Source of the DNA: Malus domestica
Taxonomy: Eukaryota > Streptophyta > Magnoliopsida > Rosales > Rosaceae
Direction: 5' to 3'
NCBI RefSeq assembly: GCF_042453785.1
Contig: NC_091670.1
Coordinates: 35,785,501-35,849,500 of the forward strand
DNA: 64,000 bases
Within the stretch, counting starts at the first letter, position 1. The number at the start of each line of letters is the position of its first letter. This document shows positions 11,756 through 22,800 of the stretch, in pieces. Below the pieces are notes generated by a model. The model was not told where the DNA came from and did no database searches. It saw nothing but the letters and a program-made list of their open reading frames with translations. A program made the translations under genes and the position numbers.

Positions 11756-14398
11756 ATGGACGTTCTCTCAATCTCATCGCCTACATTCCTCCCCACCCCA
11801 ACCTCCAAGCTCTCTCACTCCTCCCGCCCCAAACCAACCTCCTACTTCCCCACTTCTTCCCCCAAAACCCCCTCAATCAAATCTCTTTCCCTCCAAACCG
11901 TAAAACCCACTTTCGCCTCCAGGTCCCTGGCCCTCGACGGCTCGCTCCTGATTTCCTCGGCTCCTCAGACGCCGGACACCGCCATGAGAGGCGCCGAGGG
12001 TGACGCCATGGGGCTTTTGCTCAGGGAGAGGATTGTATTCTTGGGTAGTAGCATTGACGACTTTGTGGCCGACGCTATTATTAGCCAGCTGCTTTTGTTG
12101 GATGCCCAGGATTCTAAGAAGGATATCAAGCTCTTCATTAACTCCACCGGCGGCTCCCTCAGGTTATACATGGTTTTTAGCATCTGGGTAGCTTTTATTT
12201 TCTGCTGATTTTTGTTTGAAAGTAGTGAAATTTTCATTTTTTGTGTGGAGATTTTGAGTGGCAGAGGTGACCCTTTTGAGATTAAAATGTTGTCTGATTA
12301 GATTTTGTAGTTCTTAATTGGTTTGAAATTAGGGTGCTCGAAGGGCTTAGTGCTTAGTTTAGTTTGTGTAGCTTTTTCTTTAGGACGAGATAAGAATAAT
12401 TGATTTTGAAGGTTTTTTTTCCTGTGTAATGGAGACTTAAAAGGCATGGTGCTGGTTGAATATATGAGGATAGAGAAAGGCCAAATCTTTGGGCTTAGGT
12501 TATGTAAAAAGCATGTTGACTTTGATATAGCTTAAGATGCGGTTGTGAGGTAGGGGAGTTTCCCCGTTGGTGAGGCAACGATGACACGCATAATGCACAC
12601 TCCCACATTCTTTCTTTATGTTCCTATAGCAACATTCCTTATTGATGCTAGTTATTTTGTCTCCTAATAGTCAAGTAACAGTACTAGTTATATGTTAAAT
12701 GCATCGCTTCCATGTGAATGGTGGACATAATATAATCGGAAAATCAGCTGAGTGTGGAGAGCTGTCAACAATGTCTTGACAGTTTCTCATGGAAGTCTTA
12801 GTACCTGTGATAGTAGGTAGGGGAGAAAGTCTATTGTAGTTAATATCAATTTCTTGGTGAATCACGTGCAATGACGCGAGTAAGGCTGAGCGTATTAAAC
12901 TTTTAATCGTCCAATGGCTACCTGCATTGATATTTGGCATAGCTTTCTAGGGAGGCACGGTTGTGTTTGTTGAGAGTTGTCCCACATCGGTGAGGGACAA
13001 GGTTTGCTATGTGCTTATATGGTCTTGGGCTACTCCTCATATTGCCAATTGGTTTTATGGTGGAACCTCAATTTCATCATGGTATTAGAGCAAGGTTGTT
13101 CACGTGTGAAGCCTACCGGCCACACGCACTCCACGTCACCCAGTTGTTGTTCACGTGTAGGCTTGAAAATCTGCCACACGTGCGGAGGCGTGTTGAGAGT
13201 TGTCCCACATCGGTGAGGGACAAGGTTTGCTATGTGCTTATATGGTCTTGGGCTATTCCTCATATTGCCAATTGGTTTTATGGTGGAACTTCAATTTCAT
13301 CAGTGTTGTGTGCTTTGGCATCCTGTATTTATCTATTTATCGAAACTACTGTGCTTCTTGTGGATTTGAGTGTGCTTTTGGGATGCCCACCAATGGGCAT
13401 TGGCTTCTAGAGTTTAGAGACATACCATTTCTCTTTAGTTATGAACTTATGCAAATTTAGGGGGCTGTTGAATCTGTTGAGTTATGAGATTATGCATATT
13501 AGTTATAGAAATCTGATTTTAGCTGGTAGTTCGTGCATCTTTATTATTTGTTATGGGACTTCAGCTAAAACAAGATCACTGGACTATTAGTTTTATTTCT
13601 TCTTTTAACTTGTAAAAAGGGGCTTTTCTTTCATTTTTCAAGAAAGATGGGTTTTCGCCTGTTTTGTTTATCGATTAAAAAAACTAACTTTTCATTTATG
13701 TATTGTCCCATCGAGTGCAATCTCAATCACTTTGTTCACATTGATGTATTCTTCCAACTTTTATCTAACGTTTCGTTGATACAATCACAATCACTTTGTT
13801 CACAATCTCAATTACTGAACTTATTTTTCATTGATGTATTCTTGTGTATATGTTTGTATGGTTTTGCTGTCTTGTTATCTGCTTGCTGATTTTCCTTTTT
13901 GTTATTTGTGTTAGTGCTACAATGGCTATCTACGACGTTGTTCAGCTCGTGAGGGCTGATGTCTCCACAGTGGCACTGGGCATTGCAGCATCAACAGCGT
14001 CCATAATCCTTGGCGGTGGAACCAAAGGCAAGCGTTTTGCAATGCCGAATACACGCATCATGATTCATCAACCTCTTGGAGGTGCTAGTGGGCAGGCAAT
14101 AGATGTGGAAATTCAAGCCCGAGAAGTGATGCATAACAAAAACAATGTTACACAAATTCTTTCAAATTCCACTGGTCGCTCATTTGTGCAAGTCCAAAAG
14201 GACATTGACAGGGATCGGTATATGTCCCCCATAGAAGCAGTTGAATATGGAATAATCGATGGAGTAATTGACGGAGATAGCATTATTCCTCTGGTGCCTG
14301 TCCCAGACAAGGTGAAGCCGCGAATGAGTTACGAGGAAATTAGTAAAGATCCAAGAAAATTTTTGACACCAGACGTCCCTGACGACGAGATATACTAG
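11756..14398 (+). CDS. CLPP4: Plastid ATP-dependent Clp protease proteolytic subunit 4
   Basis: Nuclear-encoded serine protease subunit of the stromal ClpPR core; with Clp chaperones it degrades plastid proteins. Exons 11756-12162 and 13915-14398 (GT-AG) give 296 residues. The first about 60 residues are Ser/Thr/Pro-rich with few acidic residues, as in plastid transit peptides. The core follows: LLRERIVFLGSSIDDFVAD, then catalytic Ser162 in GIAASTAS, His187 in MIHQPLGG and Asp236 in RDRYMSP, all kept. The end, KFLTPDVPDDEIY, matches recalled CLPP4 rather than CLPP3/5/6. The substrate-binding NSPGG motif reads NSTGG (Thr131), an unusual change. The single intron (1.75 kb) holds a young TRIM. 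It is separated from TWINKLE by 2.5 kb. Confidence 0.95.
12968..13302 (+). mobile_element. TRIM retrotransposon in the CLPP4 intron
   Basis: Two 112-bp LTRs (12968-13079 and 13191-13302) begin TGTTGAGAGTTGTCCCAC and end TTTCATCA; by eye they differ at two positions. The TSD GTGTT is perfect (12963-12967, 13303-13307). A primer-binding site TGGTATTAGAGC follows the first LTR directly (13080). The internal part is only 111 bp and non-coding, with CACGTG-type motifs. It lies in the sense orientation in the intron. Confidence 0.93.
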
Positions 14399-14625
14399 TT
14401 TTGGGTTGGCCATATGTTTGAGATTGAGAGGTACATGATTCAGATAGCTAATCATCACTATTGCTTTCTTTTCTTGAATGCATGCCGTGAGCTTGTGTGT
14501 TTTCTTCAGCTGGCTTTTGTTCTCATGGCATTTGTAATTGTCTTAATATTCTTCTAATCATGCATTCAAATGCTTTCTGAGAAATTAAGGGCAACACAAG
14601 AGTCAAGTCCGAATGTGTTCGTTCA

Positions 14626-14910
14626 GGTACCGTTTGGTACGTGGAACGGGACGGGACGGAATGGGACGAGCCGTTCCGTTCCATGTTTGGTGCGCCTAAA
14701 AACTGTGGAACGGGTTGTCCCATGGGACGAAATTTGGCTGATTTTTCGTTCCACTTCTTCCCCCTGAAACGACCCGTTCCACATATGTGGAACACAAATT
14801 TATAACATTTTATGACAAAATTTCTCCTTATCTTTTTCAATATTTACATCATCTGTTCCGTCCTGTCCCGTCCCATCTTGTTCCGTCCCGTCTGCGTACC
14901 AAACGGTACC
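14626..14910. mobile_element. MITE with long G/C-rich inverted repeats
   Basis: The ends are GGTACCGTTTGGTACG and its inverse CGTACCAAACGGTACC. Next to them lie GGAACGGGACGGGACGG and, inverted, repeated CCGTCCCGTC motifs. 285 bp, no ORF. The TSD is not clear, so the superfamily is left open. Confidence 0.75.
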
Positions 14911-14936
14911 TCAGATCTCCTTCGAAATTCTAGCGG

Positions 14937-15133
14937 GAGATTATATTCTCACCCTCTTTTTACTTCTTTAATTACTCCACTTGACCTTTTTTTTTCAAAG
15001 AAATTATATTCATACCTCAAATTACTTATTCCACTCTTTTAATATTTTTTATCAAATGTTAGTGGTGTGTATAAATATTAAAAAATTAAAAAGATGTGGA
15101 AAAATTAATTTGGAGTGTATGAATATAATCTTT
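14937..15133. mobile_element. Possible AT-rich MITE
   Basis: AGATTATATTCTCACCC at the left pairs with GGAGTGTATGAATATAATCT at the right. The TSD and exact ends are uncertain. Confidence 0.4.
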
Positions 15134-15215
15134 TATTTTTTTATTTTTTTATTTTTTTACTTTACATGACTTTTTATCCTTTCGCCCCTGAGTAACAAGA
15201 AAGAAAAGCTTTCAA

Positions 15216-15238
15216 AAAAAAAAAAAAAAAAAAAAAAA
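15216..15238. repeat. A homopolymer
   Basis: About 23 A in a row, in purine-rich surroundings. Confidence 0.85.
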
Positions 15239-16837
15239 CAAGAAAGAAAAGCAAGACCAAAATAAAAACAACGCAAGACCGAAAATAAAAAAAGACGAAG
15301 GATGTAGACGGTTGTATATTTCCGTCAATCCATCTCTTTTATAAGAGACGTGTCTTTCATCACATGACAGGAAAGATAGATATAGAGATACAGTATAGAT
15401 TATCGAAAATTCTGCCATTGGCTACATGCAAGTACACACACCATTACATGAGAGCCTAATTTCTGTCTAATTTTCAGGTTTAATTTACTTTTTCTTATAC
15501 AACCCTCCCACCTCCTCCTCTTCTTCACGCCTCAAAGCTTTCTACTAGATATTGATAGTATGGTAAAGACATATCTTCCTGCAAATGAATGCTGATATCC
15601 AGAGAGACTCAAATGGAAATATAGGAAGAAAAGCCGGTCGTTATTCTCTTTTGTCCTCCTCTACTCTACATCTTCCCCAAGCCCAAGCACATGATGATCT
15701 CCTGCACTCGATGCCTTCCTTTCCTTCTAGCCTGGTTGCTAAGTCTCCGCCGGCCACCTTAACTCCACTTCCCATGAGCTAGATACCCTCGTCATCAAAG
15801 TCATCCGCAGTCTCCTCCGAGTATGCATATCTGCAGAAGCTCGTATTAAGTAACAGTTCAAAATATCCTCACCTGGTGTATTAGAAATTCATTAAGAAAA
15901 CTGAAGTTAGCGCATGCTATGCATACAAAGGAAAAAAGTTTGGCACTTAATCGTTTTGGATATGTTTGCAGAGTTGAAACTTGGGACATTAAGTCACGAT
16001 TACTCGAACGAAAATGAATTGATACGACGCCTAGTATATTAAACTCAGGAACACAACATAATCATCGAGTTTTCTTTGTGTAGATTTTCAGTTGTATTTC
16101 AATGCGAGTAATTCGTATGATTAAGAATTAAACTACTGACCTTTGCTAAGTGGAGGAATGGTGAACTAGTGCACCTGTTCCATGAGTTGCTAGCAGGATT
16201 TGGTGATGTGGACTACAGCTCAAGTTTAAAATGCATATAACGGATATGTTTTTTCCATTTGCCCCTTTGTTGATTTCCATTTTAAATTCGAGCAATATCT
16301 AATCTAATATAAATTATGAGATATGAGATTCGAACTTGAATGTAGAGGAAAGAACACACTGTTTTTAATCAACCTGACTACGCCCAAATGTTCTTATTTA
16401 GGATAATGTTTGCATCCGCTCTAGGGCGCACCTCCTTGTCCACTAATTTGTGATTAGTAAATTTTCACGGTACAAACAACGTGTCGAACACTTATAACAT
16501 GTTAATCAAAATCAATAGAGTTGGAGGAATCAAAACAGAGCTAAATAAGAAATTAAACTTTTTATTTCATTTACAAATTAGTGACCGAACTATAAGTGTT
16601 TTCATGAATCGTCAATTTGTTTTACATACATGAATGACCAAACGAAAAGAAAGAAAGGCCGCGACGCTCTTGGGTGGGCCGGTCCGGTCATTTGACATGG
16701 GTCGGATACGGGTAGGCATTTGGGTCCGGGTCATGGTAGAGATTTAAGAAGAGAACCCGACCGAGACCTCTAAAACCCTTCTGTGTTGTGACCCAAGTGT
16801 CGAAAACCTTACCCGCTTCCCTCCTCTTCTTTCCGCC

Positions 16838-16858
16838 ATGGAAACCCAGCCGAGTTGA
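16838..16858 (+). CDS. Short upstream ORF before TWINKLE
   Basis: A six-residue ORF (ATG at 16838, stop at 16856-16858) lies 40 bases upstream of the TWINKLE ATG. Its start context, GCCATGG, is strong. If included in the mRNA it could lower translation of the main ORF. The transcript start is unknown. Confidence 0.4.
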   Translation: METQPS

Positions 16859-16897
16859 AACCCCACAAACAAGACTCGGAACCCAGTTCCCGGAGAC

Positions 16898-19800
16898 ATG
16901 CGTCTTCTTCTCCATCGGCCTTTCCGCAAGCTCTCCTTCTTATCCTCCTCAACCTCCGGCCTCCTAATGGCCTCCAAGCAGCTGCTCAAGTCCGCTCCTT
17001 TTCCAAACCCACTGACCCCTTCCGCACACAGACACCCCTTCCACTCTCGCAGCCTCGTCTTCTCTCCGATTTCCTCGAAACCCGTGTTGAAAATTCGGCC
17101 GCTTTGCCTCCGGACTAACGGATATTCTTCTCTCTCCCCTGCCCATGTCGCAGAACCAGGTAAGTTTCTGCGTAAATTCGTGCTCAGTAAAGAAGGTAGG
17201 CACTTTTCTGCTTTAATTTTTTGGCTTTTTGCATGTAAGTCCTTGATAACATCGCATATTAGAAGGAAAACACTTCAAAGTTAGTACTTTAGAGAAAAAT
17301 CCAACTTACTTTATAGCACCAAAGAATTTCACCACTGAGAATCAGTTAGATCATGACAAGCGGATAGATAAGGGTGTTTTTCTTTTCTCCATTTGAGTTG
17401 CTAGAAGTGTTTTTCTATAAAATTTTAGTTGTCGGGGTGTTTTTTCGAATAAACTTTTGTTTTGTTAATTTTTCTTTTCTATGGTGTTTACAGGTGGACC
17501 CTTTTTGTGTGTGTGAAGGATTATGAGAATGTTTTGAATTTAATGTGCTGTATGCTTTTGAATTCTATGTAGTTGAAGTGGAAACCCCAAAAGAAAATGG
17601 AATGTCCTCTATGCAAATGAGGATCTTGAAGGAGAAATTGGAGAATCTTGGCATAGACGGTGAAACAATATCTGTACCAGGGCAGTACAACCACTTGATT
17701 TGCCCAATGGTATGCTAATAGTTTTGCTTCTGCCGCTATGTTGTATTTGTTTCAGTTTCAGCAAATATTTTTTGACTTTGTTTGTTTAGGATTTTATAAA
17801 TTACTGAATCTGTAGGTGGTAATTGTCAAAACCTACGCGCCTGTCCCATTTTTGTTCGTTATTTTAGGTTTAGAAACTAGTTTTAGGAGAAAAAATAAGC
17901 AATTTTCCTATGGATAATAAGCTGGTAAACGATATTGTATACAGTAATAAATTAAGTTATCAGTATTGTTTTTAATCAATAGTGTTAGTATGAGCAGACT
18001 CGACCTGAAAGAGACATGAGGGATTCATGGTAGTTATTGACAGTAGTTGGCATTATCTATTGCCCAAAATAATTACTTTCTTGACGATGTGTCTTGCTCA
18101 AGAAAATTATTGTGTCAGAAAATAACAATGACTTTTGAGAACATCAAAGAGAATCTCTGATGACATTTCTCCATCTAAGGGCTGGAGACGCATTTAAGAG
18201 CGAATCATGCCAAAAAGATGGAAAATTTCATTGAAGGAGATTAAGCTGATAGCGGAAAATTTCCTATGTTTTAGCAATTAAACGATAGAAACTCAGGGGA
18301 TTGAGTGGCCATGATGTAATGAGACTGCCTTAAACCGTGCATGCATGGTTTTCTTTTAAATGAGTAAAAGAAGGAATTATATGTGACTGAAATTGAAATG
18401 ACTTCTCATATGCTAGTGCAAAGGTGGCGATTCAGAGGAAAAGAGCTTATCCATGGATATTTCGGAAAATTGGTATGCTTTTCCTAGTGTTTTACAAGTT
18501 TTTCTGATTATTTATTAACAGATTATAAGTCACACTTTACATTGAAATTTATGATGTTTTAGGGATCGTGCTATTTGGTGTTGCTTTCGTGGAAAATGTG
18601 GGTGGACAGGTAGCACGAGGGTATGCTTGCTTCTCTTCCAAGCTTCATTTATACTACATTGCCATCACATTATAATATTTTATTAAAAAATAATGAAAGA
18701 GAGTCACTTGGCTGATGGTCACCCTTTTCTTGCAGGCCTTTGTAGGAAACAGGTTGCCACCTGAAACTTCAAAACTTAAGAAAAAAAGGGAAATCACAGA
18801 GGAAAGTCTAGGACTGGAACCACTTTGTGAGGAGGTCAAAGCTCATTACTCTTTTCTGAAGTTTGAGTTCTTCTTGTACTGGATTGTGACACTAAGAATA
18901 GAACTATTATCAGTAAAGTTATGTTTTTGTTTTCCTTATTCAACATAGTGAATATATTTCCTTTTGCCCTTGTTTCAGATTATAGATTATTTTTCAGAAC
19001 GAATGATATCAAGGGGAACATTGATGAGAAATGCTGTAATGCAAAAAAGTACAGGTGATCAGGTGCATGACGCTAATGGAAAAGGATTATTAATTTTTCA
19101 TCTTCATATTAAGATGTTCATGATCTTAGTTGTGTAAATCAGAAAAATATGTTTCTGTCAGTATTACAAATATCTAGGTTACTACACTCTAGAAGTATCC
19201 TCTTTTCACCTGTAGCCATCAAGAGTAAAAAAACTGCACAGATGAAATGGCAGCAGAAGTTTTATTAGTAAACAGGAAGTAATAAATCCTCATTTGGTTA
19301 TCTATTTTGGCTTTAGGTTCCTTAAGTATAATGCATTAAATTTCCTAATGTAAAACCCAAAACAAGTGAGTGTGAAGTTTTCTATCTTTCGGGAAGTACT
19401 TTGAAACATCAGACAGTTCACTGAATCCATCCCCGGTGGAATCAATCATAAACACCTGAATGGTTCATAATGCCTTCGGTATTTTCCTTCTTGTGTAAGA
19501 CATTTGTCTTTTCATTCATAATTTAATCCTTTGTGCATTTTATAGGGAATTAGCTACATCCTATGGTTATAATATTTGAGAAGTTCTGAAAAAGATATTT
19601 GAGAAGTCACATTTCACAAATTGGATTGTTTTAATGTAGTTGCGGATCTTCCTTGTTGACGTAAATTTATTGTATACAAAGCATATGGATCTCAGAACAG
19701 TGGACAGATGAAGTTATGCTTATGGCATCAAACTTTCTAAAGTTGCATTTAAGTTTTCTTGTCCCTTTAATAGAGAGTGGTGCTTCGATAATTATCGATA

Positions 19801-22800
19801 AGATGAGTTGAGAAAACTTAGGGGGATACAACAAAATGAACTTTGTCTTTCTCATCCGTACTAAGCTAAAACCATCATCTCAGTCCTGGGGCAGATATTG
19901 CACTTTAATCTCTTTGACTGTGATGCAATTATTAGTTTTCCTTACCTAATTGCTTCTGAAATTTCACATGCAGATTGCTATTGCTTTTCCTTATCGGAGA
20001 GACGGAAAGCTTGTTAGTTGCAAGTATCGGGACATCGACAAGAAGTTCTGGCAGGTTGTTGCAATAAGTGATACTTTTTTTTATCTAACCCAAGTGTTTA
20101 AACAAGTAATGGTTGAAATGATTAGCATAATATATATTTATAAGCGTGTGCCGCAAGCGACCTGGTGGTGGTGGGCTTTATCATGAAACAACCTCTTTAG
20201 ATATACATGTCAGTATTTCACTGGTTAAAATAAATAAAGTCCATCGCTGGCCCAGATTTGAATGAATTAAAAATAACATAAAATTTGCCAATGTGGCAAT
20301 GTCATTGCTCAGATGTTTAACGATGCCCTGTCAGGACTCTTGGATGTTATCCTTTTTTTTTTTTTTTTTTTTGGGGTTTGCGTAAACAGTTTTTGTAATA
20401 CTGTCATTTGGATCTCATATTTTGATTTTTTTCTCAGGAAAAGGATACTGAAAAGATTTTCTATGGACTGGACGATATAAAGGGAACTAATGATATCATC
20501 ATTGTATGGCTTCCACCATTTTTTCAGTGATTGATGCTTTCAAACATTAGTGTTGCACCCAATATGTACTCTTTTGTTTTATTTCATAATTTAGGTTGAA
20601 GGCGAAATTGATAAGCTTGCAATGGAAGAAGCTGGCTTTCGTAATTGTGTGAGTGTACCTGATGGTGCTCCTCCAAAGGTTTCCTCAAAGGAGTTGCCAC
20701 CCGAAGAGAAGGTTTGTATCACCTTAAGATGGTTAAATTATTTTTTTCGTACTTTTATTTGTTTGACTTGTTGCAAAATGTAACAATGTGTGGAACCACT
20801 CCACAATCCATTTAGAGATTTTTTTCCCTTAATTTAATTTGAAGTATTAAGTTAAAGTTATTAATTGCTATTCAATATCTGTGGAATTTGGAGGATCTAA
20901 TGCTTATCTTGTCTATTCTGTAAAGCTAGGATACAAAGTATCAATATCTGTGGAACTGCAAAGAGTACTTAAAGAAGGTTCGCAAACAAGTTTACTACTA
21001 TTATCCAAAACACATCAGCACAGGGGTTCACATATTTGGTTATAATGATTTTGATTTTAATAGGCATCACGCATTGTACTTGCCACTGATGGAGATGTTC
21101 CTGGTCAAGCCCTAGCTGAAGAGCTTGCACGCCGCCTTGGAAGAGAAAGGTTTCCAATACAATGTCCTGTTGTTACTGTTCTCTGTTGGTTAAGTTAAAA
21201 TCATCTTTATGCAGGCTTGGTAAGAATAATTGTCCGCTACCCATGTGCCTGCAGATGTTGGCGAGTCAAATGGCCAAAGAAAAATGATAAGGAGAACTTC
21301 AAAGATGCAAATGAGGTCAGAGATAATGCGCATACAATGATTTGGATTTAGCTCAATTTAGACTTTTTAGTATTATCTCCAAATACATATATATGTTGGA
21401 TCATTACATAGAATGATAAACCAAAGATCTTAGATTAGTTTCTGACATTTGAAATATCTATTCACACATGCATGTGATCATTTGCTCAAATATTCCTTAT
21501 TGAGTTGATTTGTGGTATGACGGTGATTTTTCATGTTGCATGTTCCTACGTATGCTCCATTTGATGCCAGTGAATTCTGTTTTTTTGCCTCACATAATAG
21601 CACATCTTTATGATATCATTCTTAATCAAGTTGCATGAACAAACAAACCTCTGATACGTAATGTGTTACCTCTGCATCATCTTGTGTGATGGTCTGTATC
21701 CTACACCTTCCATTGAACTGAAAAAGATTGTATCATTTAAGATGTATTTTAATATTTCACTTAGATCACTAAAGCAATCCTTACCATCTCTTATTGTTTA
21801 TGTACACAGGTTCTCATGTACTTGGGTTCGGATGTATTGAAGGGAGTAATTGAGGATGCTGAATTATTTCCTATACGTGGATTGTTCAATTTTGCGAATT
21901 ACTTTGATGAACTCGATGCATATTATCACCGGACTCTTGGATATGAGTATGGTGTCTCAACTGGATGGAAAAATCTGAATGATTTGTACAATGTAAGCAA
22001 AACCTTGACATTTCTGGTGACAAATAATACCTTTTCTGAATCCGAATAATTCCTCTGGTTGTGTGTCGATTCCCCCTTATGTGGTCTAGGTATCAATTTA
22101 TGGGTATCAATGCAGATCTGTTAATTAACACATTATTTTTGTAAGGTAAAGCATTCAAGTGGAGATTTAAGCGAAATTTGTACCCTTATATGGTCTATTT
22201 TTTTTGTCAACATATCCTGATATGATCTAGGTATATAAATGTTTGACAATTTAGCAAATTATCGGATCTGATCTGATGGTTTGTTACTGTTTCTCTGCAC
22301 CAATGGCTAAGGGCGCCTGTTTGGAAGAGCTTTTAGAATAGCTAACAGCAGTTTCAGATAACCAACAACACTTCTGAAAATGTTTGGTAGAAAAAGTAAA
22401 AACTGCATAAGTGCTTTACCATGAAGCACTTGGATGATATTAAAAATTTCAGTTTACTTCTATTAAATGCGCTTATGAGCAGAAGATTTTTCTACATTTC
22501 CAAATGGGCCCTTAGTATTTTATGCATTTGTTGTTCTTATTATTATCATGAGTTGTCAAAAGTATATTTTACATCTGGTTCCTTCTTTTGTATTCTGATC
22601 TGTTGAAATCTGGATGAGTATAACTGGTTGTAGATATACATACTTTTCTAATTTTTATGTTTTTATTTTTAGGTTGTTCCTGGTGAGTTGACTATAGTAA
22701 CAGGGGTCCCTAATTCAGGCAAGAGTGAGTGGATTGATGCTCTCTTGTGCAATCTATCTGCAAGTGTTGGATGGAAATTTGTACTTTGCTCTATGGAGAA

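Larger units (their letters stand above)
14399..16837. other. CLPP4-TWINKLE intergenic region
   Basis: Contains the CLPP4 3' UTR, a MITE with GGTACC ends (14626-14910), a second AT-rich inverted-repeat element (14937-15133), an A run (about 15216-15238), and further unannotated sequence. The short ORF 15585-15782 matches nothing known to me. A minus-strand stretch near 15780-15835 reads an acidic C-terminus but has no supporting exon. Confidence 0.4.

Noticed and set aside
15780..15880. Minus-strand acidic reading frame after a CTGCAG acceptor, resembling a protein C-terminus
   Set aside because: The only nearby donor would make an intron of about 45 bases, too short for plants, and no upstream exon was found.
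16250..16375. Possible further SINE on the minus strand (CAAGTTCGAATCTC, B-box-like)
   Set aside because: No A tail, TSD or shared 3' end was found.
18601..18610. Alternative splice donor ten bases earlier in TWINKLE exon 4
   Set aside because: Using it brings a stop in the next exon; the donor at 18621 keeps frame.
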